Of a stretch of DNA of 64,000 nt, positions 26,139-35,500 are shown in pieces. The position numbers were made by a program, and so were the translations under genes. Every line of letters starts with the position of its first letter. Positions within the stretch are counted from its first letter, which is position 1. The stretch is from Paenibacillus sp. IHBB 10380 (GTDB lineage: Bacteria; Bacillota; Bacilli; Paenibacillales; Paenibacillaceae): contig NZ_CP010976.1 of the NCBI RefSeq assembly GCF_000949425.1, forward strand, positions 434,001 through 498,000, written 5' to 3'. The notes beneath the pieces were generated by a model. That model was not told the origin of the DNA and searched no databases. It saw only the letters and a program-made list of their open reading frames with translations.

Positions 26139-27440
26139 TTAGGATGTAGTTTGTAGATCTTGAACGCCTTGATAAATCAGACTATAGAGATCCTCTAAAT
26201 ATTGTTCATCAATACATGAGAAAGCGATTCGTAGATCATGCTCTCCAAGAGCAATCGTACCCACACCATATTCATGAATTAAGTGAACACGTAGAGCTTC
26301 AGCCGTCACCGTCTTAAGCTTCAAGCACATGAAGTAACCAGAATTAAAGGGATAGTAGTCCCATACTTCCTTATACTTATCATTGTCCAGTAATGCTTTA
26401 ACTCGGTTTGCACGGCCTTTCATAATTTGGAACTTCTCTTCTTTTTGAGCTGCAAATTCAGGAGATTTAAGAGCGTCCAGTACAAAAGTCTGAGAAGGAT
26501 GAGCACCACTAGAAATGGTTGCACGAATAATTCCTAATGTTTTTTGTTCCAAGGCGGTTAGGACATCCTTGCTTTCCGAAGCAAAGGTTATAAAACCAAC
26601 CCGGAAACCCCATACAAATTCTTCTTTAGTAGCTCCATCTATTTTGACTGCCAGCACCCGAGGATGAATTCCAGCAAGTTTACCAAACAAAGATTCTTTC
26701 ATGGAATCCTCGAAGAATAGAGAAAAGTAGGCATCATCAGTAACGACAACGACGTTAATACCTGCATCAGCGGCGTCTTTGATGGCTGCAACAATTTCTT
26801 CACCTTCCTGATTTCCAGGGGTATAGCCTGTAGGATTGTTAGGGAAGTTTAGCAGAACGATAGCTTTACCTTTATCTTGCTGAGAGAGCAAAGCTTCACG
26901 AAGTCCAGCACTGTTGAATGTCATATTCTCGGTGAAAAGCGGATAGTTAACCGTTACTCCATGACGACGAACGCCAAAAGTAAGCTCATAGTTCTCCCAA
27001 TTCTTATCAGGATAAATGACAGCATCACCTTCATCACAGAACAAATCAGCGACAATGCTCAGACCATGTGTTAGCGCATTGGTTACAACTGGGTTTCCAA
27101 AGGATTTATCTTGTAAGGTAGGATTTTCTTGCAGCATTTTGCTGCGCCATACCGTACGAAGCTCTGGTTTGCCTGCTGGAGGAGCATAGCTGTAAAGATC
27201 CTTGGGTGCATAGGCGGATAGTTTGTCCTGAATCACACCTAAGTGCATAGGAACTCCACCTTCAGTGGCGATACCAATCGTAGCATTGTATTTCTTGGCG
27301 TGACCTGAAGCTTCTGCCGATTGACTAAGAATTCCTTCTTTTGGGAAATAGATCTCTCTTCCGAGTGTCGATAACATGTCATAAACGTGAGTATTAGAAG
27401 CGTTGATACTTTCATTTAACTGTCCAGCAAGTGGGTTCAT
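26139..27440 (-). CDS. PLP-dependent aminotransferase, class I/II
   Basis: A 433-residue fold-type I aminotransferase. The ATG at 27440 has GGAAGG nine bases upstream; an ATG three codons earlier abuts it. Visible features are the aromatic/cofactor region VTNALTHGLSIVADLF, LLNFPNNPTGYTPG (substrate/PLP asparagine), VVTDDAYFSLF (Asp binding the pyridine nitrogen) and the Schiff-base lysine in GATKEEFVWGFRVGF. The length and the MKESLFGKLAG insertion place it in a Paenibacillus/Clostridium-type subgroup whose amino acid substrate I cannot assign. Confidence 0.8.
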   Translation of the reverse strand: MNPLAGQLNESINASNTHVYDMLSTLGREIYFPKEGILSQSAEASGHAKKYNATIGIATEGGVPMHLGVIQDKLSAYAPKDLYSYAPPAGKPELRTVWRSKMLQENPTLQDKSFGNPVVTNALTHGLSIVADLFCDEGDAVIYPDKNWENYELTFGVRRHGVTVNYPLFTENMTFNSAGLREALLSQQDKGKAIVLLNFPNNPTGYTPGNQEGEEIVAAIKDAADAGINVVVVTDDAYFSLFFEDSMKESLFGKLAGIHPRVLAVKIDGATKEEFVWGFRVGFITFASESKDVLTALEQKTLGIIRATISSGAHPSQTFVLDALKSPEFAAQKEEKFQIMKGRANRVKALLDNDKYKEVWDYYPFNSGYFMCLKLKTVTAEALRVHLIHEYGVGTIALGEHDLRIAFSCIDEQYLEDLYSLIYQGVQDLQTTS

Positions 27441-27541
27441 TTGTTCCATCCTTCCGAGTCTGTTTAGGTATGGGAAAAATCAATTTTCGCTGGTTCATAT
27501 TATACCACTTAGCTAAGAAAGCGTCACTGAGAAATAACAAA

Positions 27542-27745
27542 CTATGGCGAGTATGGGCAGTATTTTTTCATAAGCTCGATGGTTTCCTCATCTTGAGGTA
27601 AAGAACGCTCTTGAAGTCTATTTATAACCTTGTCCATCTTAGCTTCTGATAAATTCTGACCGAACTTGAACTTAGCGATCACTTGATCAGGGATAATTCG
27701 AACGATAGCGACCCCATGCAACCTTGGCTCATTCTCTAAAACCAT
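27542..27745 (-). pseudogene. C-terminal stump of an FMN-binding (PPOX/PaiB-like) protein
   Basis: A 67-residue fragment (RLHGVAIVRIIPDQVIAKFK, then FGQNLSEAKMDKVI and ending MKKYCPYSP). The sequence looks like the end of a flavin-split-barrel protein of the pyridoxamine-oxidase/PaiB type, but that family name is tentative. The N-terminal part is missing and no ribosome site precedes the first ATG. It starts exactly where the plus-strand MocR fragment starts, indicating one deletion that removed both 5' ends. Confidence 0.5.
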
Positions 27746-28253
27746 GTTTGCGGGGTTACGTCTAGGTTATGCTGTACTTCCAAGTTCACTTGTAGAGCCT
27801 GTAGTCTGTGCAAAGGCACTGTATGATCCATTCTCGACGGGCGTACTTGAGCAACGAGCACTTGCACACTTTATGAGTCGGGGTCATTATGGGAGACATT
27901 TACGGCGGATGACTCGCATTTTTGGAGCTAGATATGATATGCTGTGTAGCCTAATGACTAAGCATGTTCCAGAATTGTTTACGTTAGTATATAGTGATGC
28001 AGGTTTACATATATATGCCCTTTGGCGACAGTCACCGCAACAATTTACAGCTTTTGTATCTGCTGCAAAGGCTAGAGGGGTAGAGTTTAGGGATGCTTCG
28101 CTCTATCAGATTGAATCCGGTTTACCGGCTGCTTGTTTGGGATTCGCTCATTTAGATGAGAATACGTTGACTGAAGGTGTTCTGCGACTCGCGAAGGCAT
28201 GGAAAGATGTGCAAAAACAGTCAGGACATAGTATTATTATGAAGAGAGAGTAG
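27744..28253 (+). pseudogene. C-terminal stump of a MocR/GabR-type regulator
   Basis: A 169-residue fragment beginning MFAGLRLGYAVLPSSLVEP, which corresponds to the segment just after the PLP-lysine of MocR-family regulators (usual context SK-T-x-x-x-G-L-R-x-G-Y). It runs through ALAHFMSRGHYGRHLRRM to the aminotransferase-domain end. The GntR HTH and the first half of the aminotransferase domain are gone, and no ribosome site is present. Confidence 0.75.
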
Positions 28254-28284
28254 TTGAAAACATAAATGAGGGGGAAATCACGTC

Positions 28285-29070
28285 ATGCTGCATGCAGCGC
28301 CGTCCTCTTTTGAGATCAAGCCCGCTTTGGCCAAAATTGTATGTGAACCGAATTGGAAATGGCAAAAGCGAGAGATTCCAATGCAAAATTATGATCTGTT
28401 CTATGTATGGAGTGGAGAGGGTACGGTGGTTCAGAATGATGAATCATTCACTGTCGGTAAAGGAAGTTGTTTTCTATTCCGCCCCGGAGACCATACGAGT
28501 GCAGTGCACAATCCACAGAAGCCTTTAGTGCTGACTTATATACACTTTGATGTATTAGAACCTGTGAAAGAAATTCCACTTCCTTATCGAACCGTGCGAG
28601 AAACAGTTGACTTTGAATATATGTTAGCTCGTTATGTACGATTGTTCTTAGTACATACCTATGCAGCTGAGGAAGAGGGGCAGCTTATTCTTAAGCAATT
28701 AATGATTCATTTATTGCGTGAGGACAAGGAGAGTCCTGTGGAGAAGACTGTTAGTAACCAGCTAGCAGAAGTGATCCTAGAAATATCGAATTATGTGAAG
28801 CAGCATCCGGGGATTCAACATCGTGTGGAAGATTTGGCGGCCCGTGCGGGATTGTCACCACGTTATTTCTCCATCAAATTTAAGGATTTAATTGGTTCAC
28901 CTGTACAATCTTACATTATTAAGACACGTATTGAGAGAGCTCAGCATTTATTGCAGCATGCTGGGATGAATGTTACAGAAGTAGCTGATGCTCTGGGTTA
29001 TCGTGATATCTTTTTTTTCAGTCGTCAATTCAAGCAATATACAGGACAGAATCCTTCGGAAATTCGTTAA
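28285..29070 (+). CDS. AraC-family transcriptional regulator with cupin sensor
   Basis: A 261-residue protein. The N-terminal cupin domain (about 25-110) includes YDLFYVWSGEGTVVQND and GKGSCFLFRPGDHT; the C-terminal double HTH (about 165-261) includes VEDLAARAGLSPRYFS and VTEVADALGYRDIFFFSRQF. GAGGGGGAAAT precedes the ATG. Such proteins respond to sugars or small ligands. No obvious target operon is adjacent; the next genes are a tiny basic peptide and an SDR. Confidence 0.85.
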   Translation: MLHAAPSSFEIKPALAKIVCEPNWKWQKREIPMQNYDLFYVWSGEGTVVQNDESFTVGKGSCFLFRPGDHTSAVHNPQKPLVLTYIHFDVLEPVKEIPLPYRTVRETVDFEYMLARYVRLFLVHTYAAEEEGQLILKQLMIHLLREDKESPVEKTVSNQLAEVILEISNYVKQHPGIQHRVEDLAARAGLSPRYFSIKFKDLIGSPVQSYIIKTRIERAQHLLQHAGMNVTEVADALGYRDIFFFSRQFKQYTGQNPSEIR

Positions 29071-29096
29071 TTAAGGCTAGAGAGGAGGTATAAGGA

Positions 29097-29213
29097 ATGA
29101 ATTATAGACGGCGGTTTCGTAGCCGGGTGAGTGTTGTGGTTCGCGGCAGTTTATTTCAGAATCGCTTAAGACGATTGAAACGGAGCGAAGCTGAAAGTGC
29201 AATGTGGTTCTAA
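29097..29213 (+). CDS. Unannotated 38-residue arginine-rich peptide
   Basis: ATG with a textbook GAGAGGAGGTATAAGGA ribosome site, then MNYRRRFRSRVSVVVRGSL and an ending of SEAESAMWF. Eleven of 38 residues are Arg or Lys. It starts 27 bases after the AraC gene and a strong terminator lies 50 bases beyond its stop, so it has the layout of a real last gene of that transcript. No family is recognised; nucleic-acid binding is conceivable. Confidence 0.55.
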   Translation: MNYRRRFRSRVSVVVRGSLFQNRLRRLKRSEAESAMWF

Positions 29214-29261
29214 ACCTATCTATGAATGAAGATGAATAGATGAAATTATATATGAGGTACA

Positions 29262-29303
29262 AAAACAGCTTGGGAAATATATTTTCCTGAAGTTGTTTTT
29301 TTT
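29262..29303 (+). terminator. Terminator after the small basic peptide gene
   Basis: AACAGCTT / AAGTTGTT with inner GGAAA / TTTCC pairing, then eight T. Confidence 0.8.
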
Positions 29304-29355
29304 GTGATTGTTGTGTAATCTTCAAGAAAGCGAAATGGGGAAGGGGGAGTTTACC

Positions 29356-30216
29356 ATGAGGAGGAGTGCTCAGTCTAGGCGTGTTGCTCTCGTTACAGGG
29401 TGTTCAAGTGGATTTGGACTCCTTACGAGCATAGAACTTGCCAAGCAAGGATATGTTGTCGTGGCAAGTATGCGTAGGCCAGAGGCAAAGGATGCCCTGT
29501 TAGAAGCAGCCCGTGTTGTAGGAGTAGAATCATCTATCGTCGTAGAAGCAATGGATGTACGGAATGAAGAACAAGTCACATCAGTAGTTCAGCAAATTTA
29601 TGAATGTTATGGTCGTTTGGATGTGTTGGTTAATAATGCAGGAGAAGCACTCGGAGGATTAATCGAGGAAATTCCGTTATCTGTTTGGCGCGAGCAGATG
29701 GAAACAAATTTCATTGGGATGGTGTGTGTTACTAAGGCTGTTCTCCCACTGATGAGGGCAAGCAACGGAGGCAGAATTATTCAGTTGAGCAGCATTAGTG
29801 GTGAAGTGGGGTTTCCAGGATTTGGGCCGTATGCGTCCTCTAAATTCGCGATGGAAGGATTCAGTGAATGTCTTGCACTTGAGGTCAAGCCCTTCGGTAT
29901 CGACGTAGTTCTAATTCAGCCTGGAGCTTACGGGACACCGATCTGGGGTAAAGGATTTTCTTCTATGAGTACTAATACAGATTCGCCCTATCAAGAATTA
30001 TTGAAGTCTATTCTGAGTTATTCTAAACGGAGTGCTGAGGACGCAGGTAACCCTTTGGATGTAGCCAAATTAGTGGCACGTGTCGCTACCATGAGGTCCC
30101 CAGCATTTCGTTATCGAACTCCTTTAGGAACAACCGTCACTATGCTTGCGAAGCGAGGGTTACCAGAACGTTGGTTCCAGCGAATGATACTCACCCTTTT
30201 GACAAGGAAGTCTTAA
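29356..30216 (+). CDS. Short-chain dehydrogenase/reductase
   Basis: A 286-residue SDR with TGCSSGFGLLTSIELAKQG, NNAGEALGG, a serine in LSSISGEVG and YASSKFAMEGF (YxxxK). GAAGGGGGAG precedes the ATG at 29356; upstream in-frame starts lack a site. The C-terminal part (RYRTPLGTTVTMLAKRGLP) resembles retinol-dehydrogenase-like SDRs. Substrate unknown. It is convergent with psd and overlaps it by four bases. Confidence 0.85.
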   Translation: MRRSAQSRRVALVTGCSSGFGLLTSIELAKQGYVVVASMRRPEAKDALLEAARVVGVESSIVVEAMDVRNEEQVTSVVQQIYECYGRLDVLVNNAGEALGGLIEEIPLSVWREQMETNFIGMVCVTKAVLPLMRASNGGRIIQLSSISGEVGFPGFGPYASSKFAMEGFSECLALEVKPFGIDVVLIQPGAYGTPIWGKGFSSMSTNTDSPYQELLKSILSYSKRSAEDAGNPLDVAKLVARVATMRSPAFRYRTPLGTTVTMLAKRGLPERWFQRMILTLLTRKS

Positions 30217-31019
30217 CGAGGGGTAGACTGATCAGAAATATGCATACGCCCTAGGTATTGACCCATACGTACGGCATCTCCAGTCTTCAGATCGCTAGAT
30301 GGGGTAAAGGTGCCGTTCTCAGTAAGAAGGACAACGGTGGACCCAAATTCGAAATACGCTAAATCATCACCCTTGTCCCATGCTGTGACGTCCGAATCAC
30401 TATATTTAATACTACTTACGTTCATGGCTCCGACCTTTACGACAGCGATTTCTCCAAATGTATGCTTGATGTATGTAATGAGTCGTTCATTACGGCTTAA
30501 CACCGATGGCATGTGCGTCATAGCGAAATCATTCACAGGATATACCCGGCCCTTTATATGTTCGCTTTCTACCTTAGTTCCAGTTACGGGTGAGTGAATG
30601 CGATGATAGTTGGTTGGACTTAGGTACAACACGAATACATAACCATTCTTATATAGCTCTAGATGAGGGGAATGATGAAGAAGATCCTTTACCGTATAAT
30701 TCTGTCCCTTAACGTTCAATATCGTTCCAGAAGAGATGGGACCCATTGCTGTAATTAGGCCATCTACAGGGCATGTTAATGAATGCTCAGAGTCATCAAT
30801 GGGTCTCATACCCGTTTTGAGCTTGCGTGTGAAGAACTCATTAAGCGAACGGTATTCATGTATGTCTTTTTCCGCTTCTAATGCGGGAATTTGATAGGTT
30901 TTGATGAACATTGGGATGAAGTATCGGCTTACTCTGCTGTGAGAAAAGCGACCCATTATTTTAGAGATCGATTTTCTGGAAGAGAGCTCAGTCATTAGCC
31001 GTAATATTTTTTTTGCCAT
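30213..31019 (-). CDS. psd: Phosphatidylserine decarboxylase proenzyme
   Basis: A 268-residue membrane-associated enzyme that makes phosphatidylethanolamine from phosphatidylserine. It is a pyruvoyl enzyme; the self-cleavage site FGST (LAYFEFGSTVVLL) is near the C-terminus. Conserved SLNEFFTRKLK, CPVDG and NYHRIHSPVTG blocks are present. The ATG at 31019 has AGGGAG seven bases upstream. The usual partner pssA is not adjacent. Confidence 0.93.
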   Translation of the reverse strand: MAKKILRLMTELSSRKSISKIMGRFSHSRVSRYFIPMFIKTYQIPALEAEKDIHEYRSLNEFFTRKLKTGMRPIDDSEHSLTCPVDGLITAMGPISSGTILNVKGQNYTVKDLLHHSPHLELYKNGYVFVLYLSPTNYHRIHSPVTGTKVESEHIKGRVYPVNDFAMTHMPSVLSRNERLITYIKHTFGEIAVVKVGAMNVSSIKYSDSDVTAWDKGDDLAYFEFGSTVVLLTENGTFTPSSDLKTGDAVRMGQYLGRMHISDQSTPR

Positions 31020-31175
31020 GGTCATTCTCCCTTCAGATGTAAGTAAGCACTCTGCAATATATTGACATAGAATAGATTTTAAATCAATAAGGATGAGATA
31101 TAAATCGATTAAGCCAACTTATTATGCGCTCATGTAACGTATAGGAGGAAAGCCAGAACCCTTAGATCAGAATAT

Positions 31176-31230
31176 GAAAAAAGCAGTTCCCCCTGTACAT
31201 GGTTATTTGACTAGGGATCTGCTTTTTTTG
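31176..31230. terminator. Terminator of the YheC/D gene
   Basis: AAAAAAGCAG, a long imperfect stem (TTCCC / GGGAT), CTGCTTTTTTT. It has A/T runs on both sides; on the minus strand it lies just beyond the stop at 31271. Confidence 0.7.
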
Positions 31231-31270
31231 GTGCTGTCATACTATTAAATTTATAGGTAGAAGATCAGTA

Positions 31271-32380
31271 TTATGTTGCTTCATAGGGTAATAGGTACTC
31301 TTGATTGAATAGAAAACGAGCGTACCCCATCGGTTGTCTATAGGAACTCTTCCAGGTTTCCATAAGTTTAGCTTTCCGAAATCCATAACGTTGATCTCTC
31401 CCATTACATTCGATAAAATACGGATGGCCAGAGGATGTGAGACCGATGTCCATTCCTAGGTCGGCAGCAAAGGGAATATATCTCTCTAATTGATGTGCAA
31501 TACGGAGAGCTAGTTGCCCCACTTGATCGATTATCAACTCCGGTTGAAGATTCTCAAGGCTCTTAGAGAGAATATACTCGATAGGGAAAACCCCTCCACC
31601 GTGAGCAATATTAGTAACAAAAGTATTAGAGAGAGCAACTTTTGCGAACATACCTGTAATTTGCCACTGGCTATTTAGTCCACGTTGGATCGTAACTCGT
31701 AGATCATAAGGGCAATCATTGTATGTTGCAAGCTGGATGCGTTCTTGAATTATATAGGGAGTAAGGAGGATCTGGTTGCGTAGAAATAGAGGAAGCTTTC
31801 CTTTTATTAATAATTGGGTAATCGACGTTCGATCTGATCCAGGCCTAGTATATGTTAATTCCCAGTTTGGTTTGACATATTGAAGTCTCATAATTCCCCG
31901 TCCTATACTACCATTACATGGTTTGAGAATAAGATCATTATAACGAGTCATCATGTCTGTGATGTTGGATGTAGTGGCATCTGTCGTATGAGGAAGAAAG
32001 GGTTGTAACGTAGTATCCTGATTGAGTAACTTGTGTACCTCATCTTTACCATACCGATTAAAGGTATTAAAGATAATGAATCCCTGTTTAAGTAATTTCT
32101 CTATTGTTTGGTTGGCTTTAGCATCGGTATAAATCGCACGATTATGGATAATGCTCGGAATGGGCATGGCAGTCCTTACATATTTGTGTTTTTGTTTAAG
32201 ATAGGCTGTGCATTGACCTGTAGTCAGATTTAAATCTTGTAGCCTCAAATAACAAGGAATTAACCCATACATTGCCGCGGCTTCCTCGTAATTATCAATG
32301 GACTCTACTCCAGTTGCGCTATTGGGTATTCCTAGGTACGTTTTATTATTAAACAAGATCCCAACATGGATTCGTTGCAC
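31271..32380 (-). CDS. YheC/YheD-family ATP-grasp protein
   Basis: A 369-residue protein of the endospore coat-associated YheC/YheD family, which carry an ATP-grasp ligase fold and are found in spore formers. The ATP-grasp segments are DLILKPCNGSIGRGIM and, near the C-terminus, DLGMDIGLTSSGHPYFIECN. The start is GTG with AGGAGG upstream. It is divergent from the giant repeat gene; on its own strand a CATACAATA element (32424-32432) upstream resembles sigma-E/K -10 boxes. The substrate is unknown; spore coat modification is inferred from the family. Confidence 0.8.
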   Translation of the reverse strand: MQRIHVGILFNNKTYLGIPNSATGVESIDNYEEAAAMYGLIPCYLRLQDLNLTTGQCTAYLKQKHKYVRTAMPIPSIIHNRAIYTDAKANQTIEKLLKQGFIIFNTFNRYGKDEVHKLLNQDTTLQPFLPHTTDATTSNITDMMTRYNDLILKPCNGSIGRGIMRLQYVKPNWELTYTRPGSDRTSITQLLIKGKLPLFLRNQILLTPYIIQERIQLATYNDCPYDLRVTIQRGLNSQWQITGMFAKVALSNTFVTNIAHGGGVFPIEYILSKSLENLQPELIIDQVGQLALRIAHQLERYIPFAADLGMDIGLTSSGHPYFIECNGRDQRYGFRKAKLMETWKSSYRQPMGYARFLFNQEYLLPYEAT

Positions 32381-32500
32381 AGCCGTCCTCCTATTCTGTT
32401 GCTGCTCTAAGATTTGTACTTGATATTGTATGTATTAGCGGATGAAGAGAAAACGGACGGCTGTCCATACTCAGGTGCCTATTTTTTATTAAACTCGGTG

Positions 32501-32528
32501 ACATTCGCCTACGAATTTGCATATGATG
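32501..32528 (+). promoter_or_regulatory. Candidate sigma-K promoter of the giant repeat gene
   Basis: AC, 17 bases, CATATGATG. This is the AC-N16/17-CATAnnnTA pattern of mother-cell sigma-K with one mismatch. The predicted start point, about 32535, fits a TTG start at 32564. The identical -10 box recurs at 42660. Confidence 0.45.
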
Positions 32529-32563
32529 CCCAAGATGCATTACGTCAGGAAGGAGCGAGTGCT

Positions 32564-35500
32564 TTGAAAAAAAAGGTGAACAGTCAATCGGCCAAAGCCA
32601 ATAAGCGCCTCTATTATGTGGATAACCCGAATTTGCAAGAACTGGATTTAATTAATAAATCCAAGAAGGTAGGACGTCAATTCCCAAAAGAGAGCAATCA
32701 AGTCAATGTTCATGCTGTATCTACGCCAGTTGCAGATGATGAGGTTGAATCTAAAGACACGAGCATGACGGGGACAGAAGATGTGCAAGCAGAGCAAGAA
32801 GAGCAAGAAGTAGTTGTAGCCGAAGAGTATTCTATAAATGATGGAAATGTGACAGAGGAGGAGAATAGAGAGGTAGAATGGATTCTGGCTGAGAAGAGAA
32901 TGCCAGGTGCCCCCCAAGCCTTCATCTATACAGAAGACCTAAGTCTTGGATCTGTGACAGCAGATAAAATTGCAAAGGGAGCTATTGACCGTACCAAGTT
33001 GCAGCAAGGTATTATCGCTAGTGAATTCATTGCAGACTACGCTGTGACTCATACACAGCTTGCTGATGGTTCAGTTATTTCTTCCAAAATTGCTCATGAT
33101 TCAATCATTGAGGAGCACATTGTAGATAGTTCCTTATCAGGTAATAAGATTCGTGATCGTTCTATCGGTGGGGAGAAAATCAAAGATGGGAGTATCACCT
33201 CTTTCAAATTAGCCAATCAAATCATTGATGCCAGCAAAATCGCAGACGGCTCGATTGGTCCTCGTCATCTGAGTCATGTGCTTATCTCGAATGAGCTGTT
33301 GCAGGATGAATCTGTCACTGGTAGCAAGATTGCTGGATCCAGCATACATGATCATCATTTAGTAAATGAAGTGATTACGACTTCTAAGATTAGCGACGGA
33401 GCAATAACAGGCTCTAAGATTCGGAATGGCGAAATTACAGGTGATAAGCTTGCGAATCAATCTATAGAAAGCATTCATCTTAGTGATCACTCGGTGACTA
33501 AGGAACATATTGCGAAGGAATCCATTGGCAGAGATCAATTAGCTCCTAAGAGTGTGAATTCTGAGCAATTAGCCCCAGATTCTGTAGGAAGAATTCATCT
33601 TCAGCAAGGTGCAGTAACTTCACAAGTACTTTCACTGGATGCTCTTACAACAGAGCATCTAAGAGGGATCACATTGAACGGAAAACATATCGGCTCAGGT
33701 GAAATAATAAGTGCTCATCTTGCGGATCAAAGTATAGGATCTAATAAGCTTGCCGACCAATCGGTGGGAACCATTCATATTGTAGAACAGACCGTTACAG
33801 CATCTAAAATTGCAGATCAGAGTATTCTGCCGCATAAGATCGCTGATGAAGCCGTACTGACAAGGCATATTTCCAAAGCAGCCATTACCGGAATGCATAT
33901 TGCAGCAGAAGCTATTATCGCTAAACATGTCCGTCCTGGAGCTATCCATGGAGGACATATGACAGCAGATAGTGTGTCTGATATTCACTTACAGTCGCAT
34001 TCCGTGACTTCAGATAAAATTGAAGTGCGGAGCATTGAAGAACAGCATATTGCGGATAGCGCCATTGTGACAAGGCATATCCAAAATTCAGGTATAACGA
34101 CAGATAAACTTGCCGAGGGTAGTGTGACCTTTAGTAAGCTTTCTGCTGGAGCTGTTGGTGGACACATTATTGCTAATAACGGTGTTACTTCTCATCATAT
34201 TACTACGGGGGCTATAAAGGATAAACATGTCGCTGAGCAGAGTATTGGCTCAGCTCAGATTCAAGCTGAAGCTGTTCAGACTAAGCATATTGCATCAAGG
34301 GCTGTGTCGATACAGCAATTACAAGAAGCAAGTGTAGACACGCATATCCTGAAGGATGGTTCTGTAATAGCAAGTAAATTAGCATTGGGAAGCATTAAGA
34401 CGGAGCACTTAGCGCACGGAGTGATATTCCCACAGCATTTGGCAGATAACGCTGTGACTTCGCTTAAGTTGTCCCCTGAGAGTGTATCGAGTGATAAAAT
34501 TCAGGATTTGGCAGTGACATCATCTAAGCTGGCAGATGGAAGTATTGGACATTCTAAAATCAAAGCTGCGTCTATACTGAGCGAGCATTTCGCTCATGAA
34601 GTAATCGGGCCCGAAGCTCTGGCTAAAGGGGCGATAGGTTCCGAACATTTGCAAGAGCAATGTGTGGAGGAGAGACATTATGCACTTGAGTCAATAGGGG
34701 GCAATGTCCTACAACCTGCATCTGTAGGTCCAGATCATCTACGAGTACACAGTGTGCAGGAGTATCATCTCGCACCGGAAGCTGTTACTTGTGAACATTT
34801 AGCAGAAGAAGCTGTAAGTACTTGTTCTTTACAAGATGGTGCAGTTACGACTTCGAAGATTGGATTAGGGGCCATAAATAGTCAACATTTGGCGGCTTCG
34901 TCAGTGAATGGTTCTGCTCTGCAAGAGGGTGCAGTTACAGCTGTGAATCTGAGCGGAGCGGCTGTAGGAAGCGAGGCGCTTCAAGAGAGTTCCGTGTGCT
35001 CAAAGCATCTACAAACGCAAAGCGTACAGATGAAGCACCTTGCTTTAGGAGCAGTAAGTGCGGACCATTTAGGGATTTCTTCTGTAGGAAACGCAGCACT
35101 GCAAGAGAGTGCAGTTACTGCGGCGAAGTTGGCTGTAGAAGCTGTTGGGAGCGAAGCGTTACAGTCTGGAGCTGTAGGGGCCACTCATCTGCAAGTGAAG
35201 AGTGTACAGGAATGGCATATCATGCCAGGGGCAGTTATCAGCGAGCATTTGGCAGCATCCTCTGTAGGCAGTACTACGCTGCAAGAAGGTGCAGTGACGG
35301 CCGCGAAGCTGGGAGGGGCGTCAGTTGGAAGTGAAGCGTTGAAGGCCGGAGCGGTAGGTTCGGAGCATCTGCAAGCACAGAGCGTGCGGAAATGGCATCT
35401 TGCACCCGGAACTGTAGACGCAGCTCATATGGCTATCTCCTCTGTAGGCCATACTGCGCTACAAGAGGGTGCAGTTACAGCTACGAAGCTAGGTGCGGCT

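Noticed and set aside
32414..32563. Upstream extension of the giant protein by 50 residues
   Set aside because: No ribosome site, and the candidate sigma-K promoter lies inside it. The TTG at 32564 with GGAAGGAG explains the start better.
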